Shown: positions 45,665 through 54,629, counted from the stretch's first letter. The stretch is DNA of 64,000 nucleotides from Deminuibacter sp966424055 (GCA_966424055.1 CBJLMB010000010.1:96899-160898); one strand, 5' to 3'. The notes: generated from the sequence alone by a model not told the origin. Made by a program: numbers and translations.

Positions 45665-45759
45665 ACAGCAGAATAAAACCATAGCCGTTTGTAAAAAAAC
45701 AACCAGGCCCATGCGAACCTTATTTTAACTTAAGACCATATTACCCTGCAGCATACATA

Positions 45760-46965
45760 ATGATCAACACTCATCCAGGCAAACCCGCCCCACACAGTGC
45801 GAAAGCGCTTTTGCCCGCCATTCTGTGTTCACTTGTTGTATTATCGGGCTATTCAGCCGGCGCTCAGGCTGTTCAGGATACTGCCGGTTCTGCCGCAACA
45901 GCTTCCAGGCATTGGTGGGATAAATACCGGCCCGATTCACTGCTCAACAAAAAAATAAGCATATTACCGGTACCCGTACTTAGCAGCAGCCCTGAAACCG
46001 GTGTACGTTTTGGTGTAGTACTGCAATATTTCCTGAACACGGGAGAGAAAAAAGATGCTTCGCGCAAGGCCAGGGATTCTTATGCTTACCTGGAGGCATT
46101 GTATTCAACCCGTAAGCAAACCATTATTGAATCGTATACCCAGCTGTTTACGCCGGGCGAGCATTATTTTATCCGCAACAGGATCGGCTTTGCCGATAAC
46201 AATGAACGCCTTTGGGGTTTTGGCAACCATACACTGCCCAACGACCATTATGAGCGCGTAAAATATTCCCGCTGGTACTGGCAGGCGAGCGTGGCCAGGC
46301 AGTTGAAAAACAAATTATTTGCGGGCCTGAATATCAACCTGAGTAAAACATACCATGTTAACCTGGCCGTGAAAGATACCAACCTGCTGGCCGGTCGTCC
46401 CGGAGCAACAGGCAGCACCGTAATAGGGATCGGCCCCACGGTGATATGGGATAAAAGAGATCATCCGCTTAGTCCGCGCAAAGGCTGGTATGGCGAGCTG
46501 GCGCTCACCTACCATTTAAAAGCATTGGGCAGTGATTTCAGCTTCACGGAATATTTTGCTGATTTCAGAAAATATTTTCTGTTGAAAGACAACAGTTGTA
46601 TTGCCCTGCAGGGTTTGGGTACACTAACCAATGGCACCGTGCCCTGGCGGGAGCAGGCCCGTATGGGTAATTCAACTATGATGCGTGGCTATTTTGCCGG
46701 CCGTTACCGCGATAACCAATACCTTGCTGCCCAGGCAGAATACCGGAAACCAGTTCATTCCTGGGTAACTGCCGCCATCTTTGCCTCGGCCGGGCAGGTA
46801 CAGGAGGCCATTACTGGTTTTTCCCTTCGCGATACCCGTTTTGCCGGCGGTGCAGGTATCAGGGTACTGGTGAATAAAGCCAAACGGATCTATGTACGGA
46901 TGGATTATGCCGTATCGGGCGATAAAACATCGGGATTTTATTTTAAAATAGGGGATGCGTTTTAA
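45760..46965 (+). CDS. BamA/TamA-type outer-membrane protein (surface antigen D15 barrel)
   Basis: A 401-residue outer-membrane barrel without POTRA domains. Seen: signal segment ALLPAILCSLVVLSGYSAGA ending QA, then SSPETGVRFGVVLQYFLNTG, TIIESYTQLFTPGEHYFIRN, GIGPTVIWDKRDHPLSPRKG (the D-R-D-x-P-x-x-P-x-x-G motif of Omp85 barrels), and the VRGY-like loop MGNSTMMRGYFAGRYRDNQY. The barrel ends SGFYFKIGDAF with a C-terminal phenylalanine. Lacking POTRA repeats, it is more like a lipid- or solute-facing D15-family protein than BamA itself. Function unknown. Confidence 0.87.
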   Translation: MINTHPGKPAPHSAKALLPAILCSLVVLSGYSAGAQAVQDTAGSAATASRHWWDKYRPDSLLNKKISILPVPVLSSSPETGVRFGVVLQYFLNTGEKKDASRKARDSYAYLEALYSTRKQTIIESYTQLFTPGEHYFIRNRIGFADNNERLWGFGNHTLPNDHYERVKYSRWYWQASVARQLKNKLFAGLNINLSKTYHVNLAVKDTNLLAGRPGATGSTVIGIGPTVIWDKRDHPLSPRKGWYGELALTYHLKALGSDFSFTEYFADFRKYFLLKDNSCIALQGLGTLTNGTVPWREQARMGNSTMMRGYFAGRYRDNQYLAAQAEYRKPVHSWVTAAIFASAGQVQEAITGFSLRDTRFAGGAGIRVLVNKAKRIYVRMDYAVSGDKTSGFYFKIGDAF

Positions 46966-46972
46966 AGAAAAC

Positions 46973-47005
46973 AGCTATTCCATATCTCCGGGATTTAGAA
47001 CAGTG
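46973..47005. repeat. Degenerate copy of the 33-nt palindrome
   Basis: The left arm AGCTATTCCATATCT has 14 of 15 bases of the arm at 14242. The right side (CCGGGATTTAGAACAG) is recognisable but worn. It begins 7 bp after the stop of the BamA-type gene. Confidence 0.6.
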
Positions 47006-47017
47006 CATTAAAAAAGA

Positions 47018-47039
47018 AGCCCCTGTTAAAACAGGGGCT
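47018..47039. terminator. Hairpin terminator
   Basis: 10-bp perfect stem AGCCCCTGTT / AACAGGGGCT with a 2-nt centre, preceded by A6; it follows the BamA-type gene. The downstream T-tract is weak. Confidence 0.55.
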
Positions 47040-47386
47040 GTACCAATGGGGGTTCAAATGCCCTATGGTTCGCAAAAAGTATCTTGATAAGCCTGGGTTT
47101 CCAGGGCTTAATATTTGCAAAAATCAAACCGCAATCTTGGTTTTGGAAGCTACAATTTAAAAAAGGTAGGTGAGCAAAGATAGGCAGATAACCCTTAAAT
47201 TCTTGTGAACAAAACCGGCCTGCCGCGTTGTCTTTGTATTAAAAACGGGATATAACAGGGCCAGTTTTACTAAAATATTCTACTCCAATTACTTCTACTG
47301 GCGGTGAATAATAACTCCTGGTCGATTTTAGGATTTCTTTAAAACCCTGCCCATTTTACAACACCGGGAAAACCGGTTAAGGCTTC

Positions 47387-49441
47387 TTACCTGATGAGTA
47401 CGGCGGTTCCTTTCTGAAATACTTGCTGGCCGGTATCTTTATGGGTATATGACAATGTCCACACATAAGTACCCGGCGGTTGGGGACTGCCATTCACAGT
47501 TCCATCCCATTTCCTTGTCCAGTCCCTGGTACTGAAAAGGAGCTGGCCATAACGGTTGTACACCCTGAATTCCAGGTTGCTGGCTTTAAAACCACTGAGC
47601 GGGTACAAATAATCGTTCAGTCCATCTCCATTGGGAGTGAAGGCGGTGGGAACATCTATATAACAGCTACTGTGGGCGGTCAACGTATGTGTTACCGAAT
47701 CCCTGCAGCCCAGGGTGTTTTGTACGGTCAGGGTGATGGCAAATACCTGGCTCCGGATGCTGATATTGTATTGCTGGGAGGGCGGTGTTTGCAAATGGCT
47801 GAATGTGCCGTTGCCCAGGTTCCAGTTCCAGCCGATGATCTGCCCGATACTGCTGTCTTTGAACTGGACTGCATCCTGCGGACAAACATCTTCCGGTGCG
47901 CTGAAAATAGCTTTCAGTTCATTATCCAGCAGAAAACTCCTTGTCATACTGTCTGAACAAACGCCGTTGGATACCTTTAGTTTTACCTGCTTCTGGCCGA
48001 ACTGAGTGTACAGCTTAACCGGGTTTTGTTCAGTGCTGGTGGTGTTGTCATCGAAGGTCCAGTTCCATTGGTTAACACTACCATTGCCATCGTGCATAAA
48101 ATGTATCGTATCTGTTGTACAGTGCAGCCCGATGTGGTAGGTAAAAGCTGCCGACACTGTATCGGCGGTAGAAAAGCTGAGCGTAGAACCTGCCGGGGTT
48201 TCCTGGCCACACCTATCGATGAGGGTATTGCCATCGTTACCTGTTTTTAGCTGCAGCTGGTAATGGCCTTTCTGCCGGATGGGCGCCGAGAGGTTCAGCT
48301 GTATGATATTGGTTTGCCCCAGGCTGTCGCAGCCGGCCCCTGCACCTACAATGCTTACCGGTGTAGGACCGCTGAGCACAAAATCGCTGCCATCGGGGCT
48401 GATGGAATTGCAGCGCATCGGTTTACGAAAAACGAGTTGCAGGATATTGGGAGAGCAGCCTACCGGTACCATACTGTCCATGGGAGTAGGTGCCTGTGGC
48501 AATATTTCGAAACCAACCTTATCGCCCTCTGGTATGGGTACATCGCAATAATTGAGCAGGGTATTGCCGTCTGTACCTTTTTGGATCACGGCAGAATATT
48601 TACCAGGAGGGGGTGTTGCACTCAGGGTGAGCACAATGGAATCCATATCAAAACCTGTATTACAGGCGGCTGCACTGGCTGCAGTTACCTTGATATTGCC
48701 GGGAACAATAATGAAATCACTGCCATTGGGCGCCAGGCTGCTGCACTGCATTTTTTTAGTCATCTTGATAGCGATCTGTGTGCCATCGCAGGAGGCCACT
48801 GCCGCAGAGCTTAGCTGGGGAAGGGTGGGGTCGGTGATGCTTGAAGTACCGATGACCCCGTCTGCTTTGAAATCGATGGAATAGCCGCTTTGGTTATCCT
48901 TAGTGAAATGACTGATCATCAGCAGGTAATCATGCCCCTGTATAAGGGACGGGGTATGACTAAATGCGGAAATGCCATCAGCTTCAGCTGAAGCACATTG
49001 GATATTACTGGTAGCACTGGGTGAAGCGCCGGTTAAACCGGGAGTTGCTGACCAATTACCTGCCACGAATAATGAAGCATCTGTGTATACATCACCCGAT
49101 TGATGACCGGTAATGTCGAACAATTGCCAGTCATAATCATCTTTGAGATTATTAGGTGTTATGGTAAATGCCAATGTACCAGACGAATAACAGGTGAATT
49201 TGTACCAGAATGCGTTGACATCCGCATATTGAGCATTGGAATTCCCTGTACAGCCTGGTACAGGAATGCGCCTACCCGGGCAAGGAGGAACGGTAGCTTT
49301 AGGAAATGGCTCTAGGCCGCAAAGCGGAAAAGCAGAAGACGGGCTTTGCCCGATAACAGAACAGCCATTTTGCGCTTTAGCCGTTGTAAATAAGGTAAAC
49401 AGAAAGAGAAAAAAAAGAACCAATTCTTCTTTTTTCTGCAC
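47387..49441 (-). CDS. T9SS type B sorting domain protein with PKD and repeated Cys-rich domains
   Basis: A 684-residue surface or secreted protein. Order seen: signal VLFFLFLFTLFTTAKAQ; a pre-peptidase-C-like domain about 30-215 (FWYKFTCYSSGTLAFTITPN); two tandem repeats of about 110 residues each (about 216-325 and 326-430), each with a conserved SDF(I/V) core, KMQCSSLAPNGSDF and PMRCNSISPDGSDF, plus (G)NDGNTL(I/L); PKD domain (TFDDNTTSTEQNP); a second PKD-like stretch; and the gliding-motility-associated type B sorting domain (PTAFTPNGDGLNDYLYPLSG ... YNRYGQLLF ... WDGTVNG). The start is a GTG at 49441: no ATG lies in frame before the stop at 49460. Exported through T9SS; ligand unknown. 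Confidence 0.92.
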   Translation of the reverse strand: MQKKEELVLFFLFLFTLFTTAKAQNGCSVIGQSPSSAFPLCGLEPFPKATVPPCPGRRIPVPGCTGNSNAQYADVNAFWYKFTCYSSGTLAFTITPNNLKDDYDWQLFDITGHQSGDVYTDASLFVAGNWSATPGLTGASPSATSNIQCASAEADGISAFSHTPSLIQGHDYLLMISHFTKDNQSGYSIDFKADGVIGTSSITDPTLPQLSSAAVASCDGTQIAIKMTKKMQCSSLAPNGSDFIIVPGNIKVTAASAAACNTGFDMDSIVLTLSATPPPGKYSAVIQKGTDGNTLLNYCDVPIPEGDKVGFEILPQAPTPMDSMVPVGCSPNILQLVFRKPMRCNSISPDGSDFVLSGPTPVSIVGAGAGCDSLGQTNIIQLNLSAPIRQKGHYQLQLKTGNDGNTLIDRCGQETPAGSTLSFSTADTVSAAFTYHIGLHCTTDTIHFMHDGNGSVNQWNWTFDDNTTSTEQNPVKLYTQFGQKQVKLKVSNGVCSDSMTRSFLLDNELKAIFSAPEDVCPQDAVQFKDSSIGQIIGWNWNLGNGTFSHLQTPPSQQYNISIRSQVFAITLTVQNTLGCRDSVTHTLTAHSSCYIDVPTAFTPNGDGLNDYLYPLSGFKASNLEFRVYNRYGQLLFSTRDWTRKWDGTVNGSPQPPGTYVWTLSYTHKDTGQQVFQKGTAVLIR

Positions 49442-49539
49442 ATCATTATAATTTAAATACTAACTGCAATCTTAATATACAGCCAAATAATTTAATTGCC
49501 CTGATTCTTGTTCCAAATGGAAGAATAAAAATGCTATTG

Positions 49540-49547
49540 CAAACGTA
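49540..49547 (-). promoter_or_regulatory. Bacteroidota -7 promoter element (TACGTTTG on the minus strand)
   Basis: The complement of CAAACGTA fits TAnnTTTG exactly and lies 99 nt upstream of the GTG start of the T9SS protein. Confidence 0.4.
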
Positions 49548-49591
49548 AAGATTATTGATTAAGTTTAAATAACCAATGAAAAATAAACTGC

Positions 49592-50095
49592 ATGATTCCT
49601 AAAAGAAAACACCTTTTAGCAATTTCAATGTTTCTTGTATTAGCCTTGTCTTTGTGTGTATGCTTTGGAGAGAGCATAATAAAAGACCCAATCCGCAAAA
49701 AAAGGAAACTACACAGCCTATTGAATTTCTTTGGAGTAATACCCAGATAGGCAGTCCATATGTGGATTGTAATCTAAATATCGATATATGATGCCGCAGG
49801 AAATTTAGTCGCCAGTCATAGTGCATTTGTAAATGAGGATGGCATTTATTTTGTTGAACCTGGGTATAAAATTTCTGTTTCAGCATATTCTGTTGATCCG
49901 TGGCCGACTTCTGGTACTAGTTCTCTTGCACTTAATTTTGTGGAACATGATTGGCCAGGAGGTACGGGTATGACTCATTTTGCTGAAGAAACTTATATAA
50001 ATGGACATATATTAAGTTATAATTATGTAATTCCTGCAGATGTATCTTCAACAACTACTTTAGCCTCATATGCTTGGACAACTTACACTCCTTAA
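49592..50095 (+). pseudogene. AT-rich secreted-protein gene with two frameshifts
   Basis: Reading the plus strand from ATG 49592 gives a lipoprotein-like or secreted N-terminus (MIPKRKHLLAISMFLVLALS, then LCVCFGESI). After an A7 run at 49697-49703 the sense continues in the -1 frame (KETTQPIEFLWSNTQIGSPY then VDCNLN). Around 49771-49790 it returns to the first frame (SIYDAAGNLVASHSAFVNED, GIYFVEPGYKISVSAYSVDP) and ends at TAA 50093 after TLASYAWTTYTP. If both shifts were repaired the product would have about 167 residues. The G+C of sampled lines is about 25-42 percent, well below the neighbouring genes. No family recognised. Either a real pseudogene, a sequencing error, or slippage on the A run. 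Confidence 0.75.
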
Positions 50096-50223
50096 CTTTT
50101 CTCATCAGTCTATAAACTGAGGCAGCCACGATATTGAATTCGCATAGAAAGCCTAAAATTCAGGTTAACTGGATTCCAATTGTGTATTGAATTCTCTATA
50201 CTAACACATGCGCTGCTATTCCT

Positions 50224-50231
50224 TATCTTTG
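50224..50231 (+). promoter_or_regulatory. Bacteroidota -7 promoter element (TATCTTTG)
   Basis: Exact TAnnTTTG match, 21 nt before the glnS ATG at 50253; the same octamer stands before tilS. Confidence 0.55.
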
Positions 50232-50252
50232 TCGACCCTGAAACAAAAATGA

Positions 50253-51923
50253 ATGAGCGAAGAGAAATCACTGAATTTTATTGAAGAGATCGTAGAGGAA
50301 GATCTGAAAGCCGGAAAATACAAAAGTATCACCACCCGCTTCCCGCCGGAGCCCAATGGCTATCTGCATATCGGGCATGCCAAAAGCATTTGCCTGAATT
50401 TCGGACTGGCTAAAAAATACGGCGGTACCACCAACCTGCGGTTCGATGATACCAATCCGGTCACTGAAGAAACAGAATATGTGGAAAGTATCAAGGCTGA
50501 TGTAAAATGGCTGGGCTTTGAATGGGCCAATCATGAACTGTATGCCAGTGATTATTTTGAACAGCTCTATGCTTTTGCCGTAAAACTGATTGAAAAAGGA
50601 CTGGCATATGTGGATGACAGCACCAGTGAAGAAATCGCCGCACAAAAGGGAACACCCACCCAGGCCGGTACAGAAAGCCCTTACCGCAACCGCAGTATCG
50701 AAGAAAACCTGCAGTTGTTCAGTGATATGCGTGCCGGTAAATTCAGGGATGGCGAAAAAGTACTGCGCGCCAAAATAGATATGGCTTCGCCCAATATGCA
50801 TATGCGCGATCCTATCCTGTACCGTATTAAACATGCGCACCATCACCGCACCGGCGATAAATGGTGTGTTTACCCGATGTATGATTTTGCACATGGGCAA
50901 AGCGATTCCATCGAAGAGATCACGCATTCTATCTGTACCCTGGAGTTTGTGCCGCACCGTCCTTTATACGAATGGCTGATCGATAAACTGGAAATATTCC
51001 CTTCCCGCCAGTATGAGTTCGCCCGGTTGAACATGACCTATACCCTCATGAGCAAACGCAAGCTGCTGCAACTGGTTAATGAAAAAATAGTAGATGGCTG
51101 GGATGATCCCCGTATGCCTACTATCAGCGCCATGCGCCGCAGGGGATTTACACCAGAGAGCATCCGTGATTTCTGCGACAGGGTTGGTGTGGCCAAAAGA
51201 GACAACCTGATCGACGTGGGCCTGCTGGAATTCTGTGTGCGTGAGCACCTGAATAAGATAGCCCAGCGCCGTATGGTGGTATTCGATCCGCTGAAAGTAG
51301 TATTGACCAATTATCCTGAAGCACAGGTAGAAATGGTTAGCTGTGAAAATAACCCCGAAGATGCAGCAGCCGGTAACCGCGATATCGCTTTTAGCCGGGA
51401 ACTGTATATTGAGCGGGAAGATTTCATGGAAAATCCGCCCAAAAAATTCTTCCGCCTGGCGCCGGGACAAATGGTGCGGCTGAAAAGTGCTTATATCATC
51501 CGCTGCGATGAAGTGGTAAAAGACGAAAACGGCCATATCACAGAAGTGAGGTGCTCTTACCTGCCTGAAAGCAAGAGTGGTAATGATACATCCGGCCTGC
51601 ATGTAAAAGGTACCCTGCACTGGGTAAGTGTTCCGCATGCCATCGCAGTAGAGGTAAGGCAGTACGACCGTCTTTTCAAAGTGCCCGACCCTGCAGCGGC
51701 AGAAGGCGATTTCAAAGAGCTGATCAATCCCGATTCCCTGCAAGTGATACAAAACGCTTATGCAGAGCCTGCCATGGCTGTAGCCAAATTCGATGAGCGT
51801 TACCAGTTTTTGCGCAAAGGGTATTTCTGCCTGGATAAAGATTCCAGTGAAGACCGTATTGTGTTCAACAGAACGGTTACCCTGCGCGATACCTGGGCAA
51901 AAGAGCAGAAGAAAGGCGAATAG
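50253..51923 (+). CDS. glnS: Glutaminyl-tRNA synthetase
   Basis: A 556-residue class I aminoacyl-tRNA synthetase that charges tRNA-Gln directly. Seen: HIGH motif in PEPNGYLHIGHAKSICLNFG, RFDDTNPVTEETEYVESI, the KMSKS-type motif YTLMSKRKLLQLV, and the C-terminal anticodon-binding beta-barrels (FRLAPGQMVRLKSAYIIRC, VKGTLHWVSVPHAIAVEVRQ). The N-terminal YqeY-like extension of some GlnRS is absent. Direct charging means that Gln-tRNA need not come from GatCAB. A TATCTTTG promoter lies just upstream and a terminator at 51981 just downstream. Confidence 0.97.
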   Translation: MSEEKSLNFIEEIVEEDLKAGKYKSITTRFPPEPNGYLHIGHAKSICLNFGLAKKYGGTTNLRFDDTNPVTEETEYVESIKADVKWLGFEWANHELYASDYFEQLYAFAVKLIEKGLAYVDDSTSEEIAAQKGTPTQAGTESPYRNRSIEENLQLFSDMRAGKFRDGEKVLRAKIDMASPNMHMRDPILYRIKHAHHHRTGDKWCVYPMYDFAHGQSDSIEEITHSICTLEFVPHRPLYEWLIDKLEIFPSRQYEFARLNMTYTLMSKRKLLQLVNEKIVDGWDDPRMPTISAMRRRGFTPESIRDFCDRVGVAKRDNLIDVGLLEFCVREHLNKIAQRRMVVFDPLKVVLTNYPEAQVEMVSCENNPEDAAAGNRDIAFSRELYIEREDFMENPPKKFFRLAPGQMVRLKSAYIIRCDEVVKDENGHITEVRCSYLPESKSGNDTSGLHVKGTLHWVSVPHAIAVEVRQYDRLFKVPDPAAAEGDFKELINPDSLQVIQNAYAEPAMAVAKFDERYQFLRKGYFCLDKDSSEDRIVFNRTVTLRDTWAKEQKKGE

Positions 51924-51980
51924 TTTTTTTAAATAGCTCAGCGGGATGGCTTGGCTAACCCCGTTTATACGATAGTCAGA

Positions 51981-52008
51981 TGCTGCAGTAACCAACTGCA
52001 GCATTTTT
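51981..52008 (+). terminator. glnS terminator overlapping the tilS promoter
   Basis: 9-bp perfect stem TGCTGCAGT / ACTGCAGCA with loop AACCA, then T5A. The last T and A are also the first two bases of the TATCTTTG promoter of tilS. Confidence 0.85.
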
Positions 52009-52015
52009 ATCTTTG
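52008..52015 (+). promoter_or_regulatory. tilS -7 promoter element (TATCTTTG)
   Basis: Exact TAnnTTTG only 5 nt before the tilS ATG at 52021, so transcription should start at or next to the A of ATG and give a leaderless mRNA. Confidence 0.55.
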
Positions 52016-52020
52016 GTATT

Positions 52021-53406
52021 ATGGATATGCAATCAAAATTCAGTCAGTACTGGCAACAACATTTTTCAAGGCTGCCTGCTGCCAGAGGCGCTTTGCTGCT
52101 GGCGGTGAGCGGTGGTGTAGACAGCGTGGTGCTGGCCGATCTGCTGTATAAGGCCGGACTGGATTTTGTTATGGCACACTGCAATTTTAAATTGCGCGGC
52201 GAAGAAAGCGAACGCGATGAACAATTTGTACGCACCCTCGCCGCAGGGTATAATAAACCGGTGCTGGTTAAACATTTTGATACAGCTGCTTATGCTGCGC
52301 AGAACAAAACAGCGATACAGGAAGCTGCACGGAAGCTGCGGTACAATTGGTTCAGGGAATTGCTGCACAACCAATACCTCCCTGCTGAAAATAATATCGC
52401 TGAAACCGGAACACCATTTTTATATGCCCTGGCCACTGCGCATCATGCCAATGACAACATTGAAACCCTGCTGATCAACTTTTTCAGGGGAACCGGTATC
52501 AGCGGGCTGCATGGTATTTTGCCGTTGCAGGATGGGCTGCTGCGCCCCCTGTTGTTTGCCTGGAAAGAAGAGATACTGCAATACGCCACAGACAATCAAC
52601 TGCATTGGGTGGAAGATTCTTCCAACAGTTCAGATAAATATACCCGTAATTATTTCAGGCACCGGTTGATACCGGCCGTGCAGGAAGTGTTTCCCAATGC
52701 CCCATATAACCTGCAGCAGAACATTGAACGTTTCAGGGATATTGAATTGTTGTACCGGCAGGCAGTGGAAGCGCATACCCGGAAATTGCTGGAACAGAAA
52801 GGGAATGAAGTGCATATTCCTGTGCTAAAACTGAAAAAAGCAGTGCCGCTTTTTACCATTGTGTGGGAAATGATCAGGCCTTACCAGTTTCACCCGGGCC
52901 AGGTGCCGGAAGTATTGAAATTGCTGGATGCAGCCAATGGCAGTTATATCGCTTCTGCCACCCACCAGGTTATCCGGAACAGGAACTGGCTTATTATTGC
53001 ACCGCTGCAACAGGAAACCGCCGGTTATATCCTGATTGACCAGGATATGGATGCTGCCCGTTTTGAACGCGGGCAATTACAACTGCAAACCATTCCTCGC
53101 GGTGAAGCTGCTATCAGCCATGCTGCAAACACCGCCTGCCTGGATGCTTCGATGATACAATACCCGCTGCTGTTGCGTAAATGGAAACAGGGCGATTATT
53201 TTTATCCCCTGGGTATGCGCAAAAAGAAAAAGATAAGCAAGTTCATGATCGATCTCAAACTGTCTAAAACAGAAAAAGAGAAAGTATGGGTGTTGGAATC
53301 CAACCGCAAAATCATCTGGGTAATCGGGTACCGGATCGATGACCGGTTTAAAATTGTTGATCCTGCTGCAGCAATGCTGAAAATTTCATTTACTGAAAAG
53401 CGCTGA
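52021..53406 (+). CDS. tilS: tRNA(Ile)-lysidine synthase
   Basis: A 461-residue ATP-dependent enzyme that puts lysine on C34 of the tRNA-Ile CAU anticodon, needed to read AUA. Seen: PP-loop LAVSGGVDSVVLADLL at about residues 26-41, HCNFKLRGEESERDEQFVRT, ATAHHANDNIETLLINFFRG, GISGLHGILPLQDGLLRPLL, the linker SSNSSDKYTRNYFRHRLIP, and the C-terminal tRNA-binding domain RKWKQGDYFYPLGMRKKKKI then SKFMIDLKLS. Full length. Essential gene. It seems to be leaderless, with its promoter abutting the glnS terminator. Confidence 0.96.
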   Translation: MDMQSKFSQYWQQHFSRLPAARGALLLAVSGGVDSVVLADLLYKAGLDFVMAHCNFKLRGEESERDEQFVRTLAAGYNKPVLVKHFDTAAYAAQNKTAIQEAARKLRYNWFRELLHNQYLPAENNIAETGTPFLYALATAHHANDNIETLLINFFRGTGISGLHGILPLQDGLLRPLLFAWKEEILQYATDNQLHWVEDSSNSSDKYTRNYFRHRLIPAVQEVFPNAPYNLQQNIERFRDIELLYRQAVEAHTRKLLEQKGNEVHIPVLKLKKAVPLFTIVWEMIRPYQFHPGQVPEVLKLLDAANGSYIASATHQVIRNRNWLIIAPLQQETAGYILIDQDMDAARFERGQLQLQTIPRGEAAISHAANTACLDASMIQYPLLLRKWKQGDYFYPLGMRKKKKISKFMIDLKLSKTEKEKVWVLESNRKIIWVIGYRIDDRFKIVDPAAAMLKISFTEKR

Positions 53407-53462
53407 GCGAAAGCAGGAACCGGGCTTATTCATTTACTGTTCATGCAGTGTTCAATGACCTG

Positions 53463-54098
53463 TTACTGAAAATAGGTCTGGATCTTATAAACGAAATTGT
53501 CAATGGGATTGAAGTCACTGAATAGTTTGCACGCAACAATAAGGAACAAAATACCAAAAACAGAACCCCAGAAATGCGCTGAATGATTGATATTGTCTCC
53601 ACCTTTTTTTGACATATAAGCCGTCACGATCAGGTACAGCGGCGCAAAAATGAACCCGGGAATAATAGGCGGCAGGATAAAAAGCCCGATCTTCCCTTCC
53701 GGGTACAGGAACACACCGGCAAATACCACGGCCGATACGGCGCCAGATGCACCCAGGCTTCTATAATAGTAATTGTCTTTTTGCTGTATATAAGTGGGCA
53801 GCAGGCAAACGATCAGCGCCAGCACATACATGGCGAGATACAGTAGTTTACCATGTTCCGGGAATATCTGCGCAAAAAGCCGCTCTACAAAACTGCCAAA
53901 CATATACAGTGAGATCATATTGAATGCAAGGTGTGCAAGATCGGCATGAATAAGTCCGCAGGTAATAAACCGGTACCACTGGTTTCTGCGGCTGATGGCA
54001 GGCGGGTAAAAAATCAGGTCTTCAATGATCTTCTGGTTAGAAAAAGCGGTAAAAGAAATAATAGCGGTAAGGGCAATGATGGCAATGGTGATACTCAT
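53463..54098 (-). CDS. Rhomboid-family intramembrane serine protease
   Basis: A 211-residue membrane protein with six helices. Seen: HADLAHLAFNMISLYMFGSF (conserved N and H of helix 2), the catalytic Ser in SLGASGAVSAVVFAGVFLYP (GxSG), and the catalytic His in NHSAHFWGSVFGILFL. The dyad is intact. It cleaves within or near the membrane; substrate unknown. rlmH lies upstream on the same strand, 35 bp away, so they may be co-transcribed. Confidence 0.92.
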   Translation of the reverse strand: MSITIAIIALTAIISFTAFSNQKIIEDLIFYPPAISRRNQWYRFITCGLIHADLAHLAFNMISLYMFGSFVERLFAQIFPEHGKLLYLAMYVLALIVCLLPTYIQQKDNYYYRSLGASGAVSAVVFAGVFLYPEGKIGLFILPPIIPGFIFAPLYLIVTAYMSKKGGDNINHSAHFWGSVFGILFLIVACKLFSDFNPIDNFVYKIQTYFQ

Positions 54099-54133
54099 AA
54101 ATAAAGCAAAATATATCCTACAAGATATAAAAA

Positions 54134-54607
54134 TTATAGGTGATGGTATTTTTCGTTGCGTAAAATAGTACAGGCCCGGTACACCTGTTCAGCCAGTATC
54201 AGCCGTACCAGCATATGCGGAAAAACGAGTTTAGACAAGCTCCATACGGTATTGGCGCGGGCTACCAGCAATTCATCCACACCAAAGGCACCGCCTATCA
54301 GGAATACCAGGCGGCGTGTACTGTCATTGGCTTTCTGCTGTATCAGCCGGGCCAGGTCGGGTGAACTGAACTGTGTACCTCTTTCATCCAGCAGTATCAG
54401 CTGGTCATCCTGCTGCAGCAAGGGCAGCACCAGCCTGGCTTCCTGCTTTTTTAGTTCAGCTTCCTGCAATACAGCTGCGTTTTTGGGGGGTGGGATGATT
54501 TGCCAGGACACGTTAAAGTACTTCTGTATACGCGCAGTAAAATCTTCCACGCCCGTTTTGATATACGCTTCGTGCGGCTTTCCTATGGAATAGAAATAAA
54601 TTTTCAC
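54134..54607 (-). CDS. rlmH: 23S rRNA (pseudouridine1915-N3)-methyltransferase
   Basis: A 157-residue SPOUT-class methyltransferase that modifies pseudouridine 1915 in helix 69 of 23S rRNA. Seen: VKIYFYSIGKPHEAYIKTGV at the N-terminus, the knot LVFLIGGAFGVDELL, and the C-terminal LSKLVFPHMLVRLILAEQVY with RACTILRNEKYHHL. The start is GTG at 54607: it gives the exact family length (about 155-157), whereas the ATG at 54640 would run back into the 33-nt palindrome and adds 11 residues not seen in the family. Confidence 0.95.
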   Translation of the reverse strand: MKIYFYSIGKPHEAYIKTGVEDFTARIQKYFNVSWQIIPPPKNAAVLQEAELKKQEARLVLPLLQQDDQLILLDERGTQFSSPDLARLIQQKANDSTRRLVFLIGGAFGVDELLVARANTVWSLSKLVFPHMLVRLILAEQVYRACTILRNEKYHHL

Positions 54608-54629
54608 ACAGCAATTTACGGTAGAGATC

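Larger units (their letters stand above)
46966..47386. other. 421-bp intergenic region
   Basis: Holds a worn copy of the 33-nt palindrome (46973), a terminator hairpin (47018), and an imperfect AAGCCtGG/CCAGGGCTT hairpin near 47090-47110 flanked by two GCAAAAA words. From 47150 to 47386 nothing recognisable was seen. No gene is supported. Confidence 0.5.

Noticed and set aside
47040..47070. T-arm-like GGGGGTTCAAATGCCC, possible tRNA remnant or attachment site
   Set aside because: The base after the loop is G where C is needed to close the stem, and no acceptor, D or anticodon arm can be drawn around it.
49697..49703. A7 run as a programmed -1 frameshift site
   Set aside because: A second, opposite shift is needed about 80 bases later with no slippery site, so decay or sequence error is more likely; kept only as a possibility.
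49599..49886. 95-codon minus-strand frame over the frameshifted gene
   Set aside because: The plus strand gives a signal peptide and a more natural protein when the two shifts are allowed for; the minus frame has no signal or domain.
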